Of a DNA stretch of 64,000 nt, positions 56,839 through 64,000 are shown in pieces. How positions within the stretch are numbered: the stretch's first letter is position 1; each line of letters starts with the position of its first letter. A model generated the notes under the pieces. It saw only the letters and a program-made list of their open reading frames with translations, was not told the origin of the DNA and did not search any database. The position numbers and the translations under genes were made by a program. The stretch comes from Neoconidiobolus thromboides FSU 785 (Eukaryota > Entomophthoromycota > Entomophthoromycetes > Entomophthorales > Neoconidiobolaceae): contig MU626371.1 of NCBI GenBank assembly GCA_025603075.1, positions 1-64,000 of the forward strand, written 5' to 3'.

Positions 56839-59800
56839 TTAAAACCCACCTTCAAGGTTGGTTATTGGGGTGCCAACTTTAGTGGCTAATACGGCTGGTT
56901 CAGTGGATGGTAATGGTTGGATATCGTAAGTTAAAACCATATCGCCACCTGATTTCCATAAATGATAACGAACTGTAGCTAAAGTCATGGTTAAAGAAAC
57001 AGGCTAATAATTTTATGTTAATATTCATATATAAAAACACGATAAATTATATTACCTGTCCGTTACAACTCAATACGATCCAATTTTCTGGTATAAATGG
57101 TGGTAATGTTGAAGGTAAAGGAGCTTTTATCTTATCTGTTGTAGTAGTAGTAGTTGGTGTTGAATTACTGTTAACTTCCGATTTGACTTGATTTTGTCGA
57201 TTAAGTAATAAATTATGCAAAATATCTGGCGTAAAGTTGAGTTTGTCCCAAATATACCCAACCAACTTTTTACATCTTAATGTTCTACTTGCTAATAATC
57301 GTGAGGAGCTAAAACATATATTAATACATTGTTAAAATAACTATAGAAGTTGTTACGATGAAGGCAAAGAAGATAACCCAGAAGACTCTTGTGGTTTAAG
57401 TAAAAACGCTATTTTTACTGGTTCTTTAAATGGGATTGAATCCTAAATAAAGCAATATTAATTGTTTTATATATTCTATGATTTTTAAATTACTTACATT
57501 AATTAAGCAATTTTTAATCCAACTTGGTATATTCTTCGTGAGTAAAGGATAATCTTGTATTTGATTACCTAAGGAACCTGAGAATACATCGATACATCTA
57601 GAAACGTCATGAGATTCTTCAGAAAGGAGTAGGTTGATATGTGGGGGTAAATCAAGTGGTGGTATCTTGGTTAAATTTGGTTCATTAAGAGAAGGTGACT
57701 TTGTAGAATTAACATTAGTTTGTGGTACTGTGTCTTTGGGTGGTGGTGGTATTGGATTTTCTGAGCTTGTTTTAGGTTGAGATTCTTCTGGAATTGGTGC
57801 ATTATTTTGATTTGTTTCAGTTGATGGAGAGGAGGAGGAAGAGTTATTAGGTTTTTCAGGAGTAGTTGGACTGATAGGAGTAAACTTACTGTTATGTGGG
57901 CTTAAAGTTGGATTTAACATATCGTTTATTGGTCGTGTACTTCCTTGTGAGAAATTATCGGTTGAGCTTAAATTTAATGCTTTTGGTGGATCTGGAGAAC
58001 GGTTTAATTTCTTTTGTGAAAATTGACGCAAACGCCCCATAAAGCTTGAAGACGAAGAAAGGGCAGGTGGTGGGGGATTGATAGATTGATTTCCACCTGG
58101 CGAGGTTGGAGTAGAAACTGGTTGACTTAGAGTGTTTTCATTTTGATAGGAATACTGACTATTATTATTAGTTGGACTTTGAGATTTATCTGATAGATTA
58201 TTTGTTGTATAAGATCTCGCTATCATAGCTGGGGGCGAAGGTATTTTATCAGGGTTATAATTAAAATACCCTTGACCATCCATTCCAGTTTTAGAAGTAA
58301 GTATAGAGCCTGTACTCATCTTCCGTGGGCCAGCCATTGAAGCTGTTGGTTTAGGTGGTAGATGATGATGATTAGTTATACTAGATAGTGTAACAGAAAA
58401 TGGACTTAACGGTGTATCATCCTTAACAATGGAAGTATGAACAGGTTGAGGACAAGTAGGCGAATTAAGAGAGACAAGTATTTTATTACTTGTTTCTTCC
58501 TTATTCTCATCATCTGTCACTGTATTGTTCGCTTTATTTAATTCTTCTCCTTTTTTTGCTTTTTCTTCAAGTAAATCAAGCTGAGCTTTTTCCTCTAAAT
58601 ATTTTTTAGTAAAGGCTTTGAATAAACTTTTAATAACCCATTTCCCTATGTTAATTTGTGTATCTGAAATTATATTGGACTCTTTATTTGTAGATTCAAT
58701 TTTCATATCTTCAATATCATCCCCATAAATCTCAGCATCAAAACATTTGTTTTCATCAAGTCGAACCATAAGTGAACCAAGCTTTGTATCAACTGTACAC
58801 CAGCTCGGTACTGAAATTAAACTGTTAATCTCTTGATACACTTCATCGATATTAGCCTGTCCATAACTTCTAACAAAGCAGCACTAAAACGGATTAAAAT
58901 ATTGTAAAACAGAAAACAAAAATTACTTTAACGATATCCCAAAGCATGACTTCACCTTTAGAATCCAAAGATAAAACTTGAAATCTGTTTGAAAGTATAA
59001 AACATTTTGTTAAACCCGTCTTTCCCTTAATGATTTCTAAAGGTTTTAAACGAATTGGAACTAAATTTGATTCGAATTCTTCATCCTCAGATGAGTCATT
59101 ATTATCATTTTGGGCATTTGTTATATTTTCTATAGTCGCTCCATTTGCTAAAGTGTTTGGAAATGTATGCTTTTCAAAATCAACTAAATTTGTTTCATTC
59201 CCATAATTCCCATCAAACTGAGAAATTGAAACTGGATTGATATTGATTAACCCTAGCTGATCCCCAACACCACTATCTGAAATAATAGGTTCTTTCTCTT
59301 TTACAAGTTCCGTAGGTTCTACATCCTCCCATTTAGAAATCTCGGCGTTGGTAGTTGATGTCCATACACATGAATGATCTTTATGTGCAATGATGCTTGT
59401 AATCCCCTTTTCTTCTTGACAGATGGTAACTGTATTGCTATCATCATCGTTGTCCAATTCCTCTAAATAATAATGGTTCCCTTCACTATTTATACCTTTG
59501 TTATCATCTGTTATATCCTGTGGTATTAATGTTTTAGTAACCATCCCGTTTCTTGATCCTGCATAAAAATATTTGAAATCAGGCTCTGCTGAAAACAAAG
59601 TCCACACCGGTTCGGTATGCATTGTGTAAGTTTTTATACAGCGCTGGGAGGCCATAGACCACAATTTTATTGTACAATCACTAGACCCCGATAAGATCCA
59701 TCTTCCGTCATCTGACATTAATAATGAACGGACAAGATCAGAATGTCCAGTAAAGTGAGCGATGGTACCAGAATTAGGACTCGATCTTGGATCCCAAAGT

Positions 59801-60539
59801 CGAATCCAGCCATCTGGTGAGCCTGCCGAAACCAGCCTTCCAGTTTGACTGACAGCCAATGAGTAATAAGATGTATTCGGCGCTTCAGGATCACATAGTG
59901 ACAATAAAGAATTAATGTCCATACCTTTATTTTCTATTGTTGACGTTGCTTGGTTTACATCCCAAATATTAATTTTGCCATCTAAGCCAGCTGAAAATAA
60001 CCATTCACTTGACTGGACATAGGACAAACATTTTACAAAGTCCTTATGGAATCCAACGGTACTCACCTTGTTTTCCTGCTGCTCTTTATAGGGTTGCCAT
60101 AGTTTAACGGTGAGATCCGAAGAGGCAGTAAAAACTAAAGTTTATTAAGAGTGAATTTAGATTTTAATGCAGCCAAATTATTTTTACCTGACTGTCCATT
60201 ATGAGCCACAGTAACATCATTTATCCAATCAGAATGGTGTTGGGAAGAAAAATAAGGCTCTGAGTGCTTGTTTACCTTAAATCGCTTATTTAGTTCCAGT
60301 TGGCTATAAGTTTATATAATTAAAACAAGAATGGTAATTACTTTGGAATCTACTTGAGTATCCACTTTCCAACCAACGGTCAATCCATCCCTTCCCCCAG
60401 AATATAAAATACCATTCGTTTCATCATAAGCCATTCCATTGACGCCTAAGCAATGTGTTGGACTCTCTTTTTTTATTGCTTCATTGGTTACTTCGTTAGG
60501 GATAATATACGCTATCGAGTGCTTGGTTGCCCGCTTCAT
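56839..60539 (-). CDS. WDR48: WDR48/UAF1-like WD40 protein (Duf1/Bun107)
   Basis: One multi-exon gene on the minus strand from the ATG at 60539 to the stop at 56839, about seven exons. The N-terminal beta-propeller includes NGILYSGGRDGLTVGWKV, HKDFVKCLSYVQSSEWLFSA, then GLDGKINIWDVNQ, TGRLVSAGSPDGWIRLWDPR, GHSDLVRSLLMSDDGRWILS and SGSSDCTIKLWSM. The C-terminal family-specific part begins PSWCTVDTKLGSLMVRLDEN followed by KCFDAEIYGDD, as in WDR48. It ends with MTLATVRYHLWKSGGDMVL, the family's C-terminal block. In between lies a Ser/Pro/Asn-rich disordered insert of about 250 residues absent from the animal protein. WDR48-type proteins bind and activate deubiquitinases of the USP1/12/46 class (Ubp9 in yeast). 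Several open stretches that might be annotated as separate genes belong to this one model. Confidence 0.88.
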
Positions 60540-61107
60540 ATAAAATTGTCTTTAAATTGGAATATTAGATAATGAAATGAAATGAAATTAAGTTTGGTTG
60601 TTCATTTTTTCTTTCAAATTATTTTACCTAAAATTTCAACTTAAATTGTAAAAAATAGACTTTTCGATTTGTCATAGTGGCTTATAAAAATAATAGGCTA
60701 ACATTGCTTATTTTATTCTTGATAAACTATTAGCAGCAAAAAGATAGGAACATAAAACTATGTAATTAATACTTTTAAAATTGTTTAATACTGTTTGAGC
60801 AAAGTAGATATCTTTTTTATGCTACTAAAGTAGTTAAAATAGTAATACTAAATACAAATTATCAACGAAAAACGTTTATAGAAAGAAAATCACTTGATAT
60901 TAAACAACTTTAATAAAACAATCTAAAAATAAATCATCAAAATAGAAAAACCATAAAAGGCAGATATGCCCCTAAGGATGAAAATTAAAGAATAGGTAAT
61001 AACGAGAAAAATTAAACAAAGAGAACCGCAGATAAAGGTATATACGAGTAAATGTTAAATCATAGTAACTGATAATATAAAAATACAAGTTTTCATTTTA
61101 TAATAAT
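60540..61107. other. Intergenic region
   Basis: Upstream region of the WDR48-like gene and 3' flank of the kinase gene; both are on the minus strand. No element stood out. Confidence 0.5.
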
Positions 61108-64000
61108 TTAAGCAATTTTACAATCATCAGCTTTCTTTTTCTTTTTTATGATCGCTTTTTGCTTCTCCCATGGTGTTGTTGAGTTTTGTGGTTGTGACGT
61201 ATTAGGGCTGGCCATCTTAATTTGGTTAGGAGAAATCGCCCCTTCAGACTGGAAACCTCTTCGATTACTATATTTCCTTGTATATAATGGCCTGGTCAGT
61301 GGTGTTGTCTTTTTTATTGGAGTTTTAGTTAACCCAGTACTAATTTGCGTGATTGGCTATAAAACAATAATTTTTTAGTGATTTATTGTAATATATTATA
61401 GCCTGATATTACCTCACTTCGTGTGTGACATAATGCATTGGCATGCTTTACACATTTTGGATGGCATATTAATCCGCAATCTAAATTTTGTTTTAACCAA
61501 ATTTCAAATAATTACTAATGAATATACCGTCACACAACATTGCTTGTTGTTTAATATATTGTCTACAAATTTTACATAGAACAGCTAATAAAATATATTA
61601 GTAACAAGATATATTGTTATAAGCTAGTTACCTTTTTCAAAAGTACTTTTAATAAATTGATGCTCTTCATCTTGTTTAACATAATAGCTTGGAAGCCTTA
61701 CTAATCCTGTTGATTCTGGTGAAGTGATTAAGGGATTGTCAGCATGAGGATAGCAGGTCCGCCAAAGAGAATCAGTAATTTGGTTATCCCTTATGCTTTC
61801 TTCCAATTTTTTGTCGTTTTCGTTTAAATCTAAGTTGCCAAAATCCTAGTTTAAATTTGATTAATATTTGAAGTACTTCTAATAGTAAATCATGTTTACC
61901 ATTGCCAGCTGTGACTCTATAATCCAATCATGGAAAAATAACTCTTCAGCTGTGGGTCTAGTCACTGGCTCTTTTTGAAAACATAAAATAAGGAAATTGT
62001 GTAGATTCTAAAATTATTAGAAAGAATCAAGAACTAAACAAAAATAATATTACCTCGCTTAAATCGTCTGGGAGTGGTGGATGATGGTCTTCTACAATAC
62101 GATATAGAGCAGCCATAGCATTCAATTCTGAATATGGAGGTTTCCCTGTAAGTAATTCAATGATTGTACATCCTAAACTCCTATAAATAAAGTTAATTAA
62201 GTTTTACTTTAATATTGTTTCAAATTACCAAATATCTGAAGCTGTAGAAGCGCCCTGTAAACTAATAACTTCTGGTGCCACTAAAACAATATTAGAACAA
62301 AATAAAAATATATAAGTTGTAAATTACTCCAATTAGGTGTACCAGCCACAATCTCACCATTGTCACTTGATTTTATATTTAAATTAAGCGAAACACCAAA
62401 ATCAGTGAGTTTGACTTTCCCATCCTTTGTTGTTAAAATGTTGGCTGCTTTTAAATCACAATGAACAACCTAAATAATTTAATTATCTTTAATATAAAAA
62501 TTAAATAAAATTACATCTTTAGCATGTAGATATATCAAACCTTCCAAAATTTGTGAAGTATATGAACAAACCAAGGTAGGTGAAAAAGTTCCATAAGATC
62601 TTAAAAGCTGTTGAAGTGATCCATTCTCTACAAACTCTAAAATGATATCCAAGCAAGATTCCGATTGTACATAGCCCAAATAATTAACTATTCTTACATG
62701 TGAAAGCGACTTTAACAGATCTACTTCTCCCATTAAGCTTTCAGCTTCAACTTTACTTCTCCCATCCAAATCAATTCTTTTGACTGCTGTTATTTGCCCT
62801 GTTTGCATGTTGAGTGCTTTATATACTGACCCAAATTGCCCTTTGCCTAAGCAATCTCCCAATTGGTATTGCGTTATTGCTTTACTTGTTGGATTGATTA
62901 AAGATATCCTATCATTTCTATATACTTTGTTACCATCGCTTCCTGCCCTTGGTCTATAAATCATACCATCGCTATTTTTACTAACTGGCTTTTCACTATG
63001 ATTACGTGAATGTGATTTTTTTAGTCCGAAGTCACTTTGCAGTAATTGTTTTTGACTTGTAGGATCATTAAATGAACGCGGTATGTTTGTTCTTTCTGTT
63101 AATTGATTCATAGCAAAATCATTCATGTTTACTATATCCTCCTTTTTAAAAGTAGATTTCATGCTTAAAGATGGACTAGATAAAATGGACTCTGCTCTTG
63201 ATATGAAGCTACCATCATCTAAATCCCAGTCTATAAAATCCAATCGTAAAACATCCCCCCTCGATTCTTTGGTTGTATTTTTTTTAATTGATAAATCTAA
63301 ATCTTCAATCAACCCTCCTTTGCCCACTCGGTAATTTTGTGGCTTTCTTACTCTATCTTCAGCTGTCGGAACTGGGTCATCAAAGTATTCTTTATTTAAC
63401 GATGGTTCTGAGTATACCCCTGAGTCATCTATTTCATCATTATTTCTATAAAGCTCTTCTTCTTTATATTCAAATGAATCATCTTGAGTATATGTTACAC
63501 TATCTTTAACATCTGATTTTGATTTAAGTTTTAAGTTAAGTGAGCTATCCTCTTTTTTTAATAAGTTAGGCGTACTATTTGACTTTTCTTTCTTGTCTTC
63601 CAATTTACCTAAATAATTATTTTGAGCTTTTGGATCAAATAAAGGCGGCTTATATACTGGATCAAATAGCTGCCTTAAATTTTGTATCTTTCCAGTTGGG
63701 CTTAAAGGACTGTTAGGCGGTGAATTTTCTTTTTTTTTAAGTTTATCTTTTTGATGTAAAACTTTTGAGTTTGAGTCTTTCAAAGGTAATAAAGGCAACA
63801 TAGATTTACGATTATTAGCTTTAGCTATACTAATTTCTTCAAATACAGATTCTTTTCTTGTTTGAATTGGTAACATTGACTTCCTTTTTTCTGTTTTATC
63901 GAAATGATGAAACCTTGGCTCTTTTTTCCTTAATATAGAAAAGTTATCTAAGGGTGTACTTAATAATTCGCCTGTTTCATTTTTTTTCACTATTTTATCC
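61108..64000 (-). CDS. Cdc7/SepH-like protein kinase with C-terminal C1 domain, 5' end cut
   Basis: Minus-strand gene whose frame is open to the right edge, so the N-terminus is missing. The visible N-terminal part (about 380 residues) is disordered, with two copies of RKSMLP. The kinase domain starts [20 protein letters not shown]. It has [99 protein letters not shown] and [20 protein letters not shown]. These match the septation kinases Cdc7 (S. pombe)/SepH/Cdc15. The catalytic HRD is HCD, so it is a non-RD kinase; Lys, Asp and DFG are present. After the kinase a C1 zinc finger follows: H-x12-CKIC-x10-CDDC-x4-HPKC-x7-C, split by two introns. The tail is basic. Family members normally have the kinase near the N-terminus and no C1, so this layout is unusual. 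Confidence 0.8.

Noticed and set aside
57426..58841. Separate Ser/Pro-rich protein gene downstream of a WD40 gene
   Set aside because: Its first residues (PSWCTVDTKLGSLMVRLDEN) are the WDR48 family's own C-terminal part, so it is an exon of that gene.

Overview
The window is nuclear DNA from a very AT-rich fungus. Genes are split by many short introns (mostly about 45-80 nt, GTAAGT-like donors, CTAAC/CTAAT-like branch points, TAG or AAG acceptors). The recognisable proteins are fungal or opisthokont: Nup84/Nup107, Cgr1, Vps27, endopolyphosphatase, Sac1, Ram2, DNA ligase 1, Gcn20, WDR48/Duf1 and a Cdc7/SepH-like kinase. Several genes usually absent from yeasts are present (HAUS1-like augmin subunit, UBAP1-like ESCRT-I subunit, DONSON-like replication factor). 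This suggests an early-diverging filamentous or zygomycete-type lineage rather than a yeast. I cannot name the species from the sequence.

Layout. 0-9.9 kb is gene-poor: a decayed coiled-coil gene, a second decayed coding island, one small secreted-protein gene (4.1-4.6 kb), one Ser-rich protein gene (5.7-6.9 kb) and a run of about eight degenerate copies of a 220-300 bp unit (7.1-9.55 kb). 9.9-17.6 kb is a dense housekeeping block: a Cup1-like LYR protein, HAUS1-like, Cgr1, Nup84/107. 17.6-21.7 kb holds a long near-perfect inverted repeat and one F-box-type gene. 21.7-28.2 kb is again dense: a Tim17/22-like membrane protein, an endopolyphosphatase, a pirin-like protein and Vps27. 28.2-40.5 kb is an accessory region. 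It contains six small secreted-protein genes, all on the minus strand, in two or three paralogous groups, plus one tRNA-Thr(AGT) and several MITEs. 40.9-64 kb is a compact housekeeping block: UBAP1-like, Sac1-like, DONSON-like, Ram2, DNA ligase 1, Gcn20, a Tom6-like small protein, WDR48-like, and a kinase whose 5' end runs off the window.

Two kinds of novelty stand out. The first is a family of about 105-bp palindromic MITEs with ATATGGGGATGT termini. It occurs at least 12 times in 64 kb, once inside a HAUS1 intron and once inside a decayed gene. The second is the secreted-protein cluster. It shares an approximately 50-residue 'DC' module in five copies across three proteins, a C-terminal KR plus octapeptide ending in two paralogs, a pair of Trp-Gly-Arg repeat proteins with a conserved pre-repeat motif, and a common TATA element. 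These look like lineage-specific secreted proteins, some probably processed by a Kex2-type protease.

Functional links: Vps27 (ESCRT-0) and the UBAP1-like protein (ESCRT-I) belong to the same endosomal sorting pathway, and each has a perfect TGACGTCA site upstream. DNA ligase 1 and the DONSON-like protein both belong to DNA replication. Exon boundaries were worked out by eye from splice signals and reading frame. Identities rest on recognised motifs, not on database searches.
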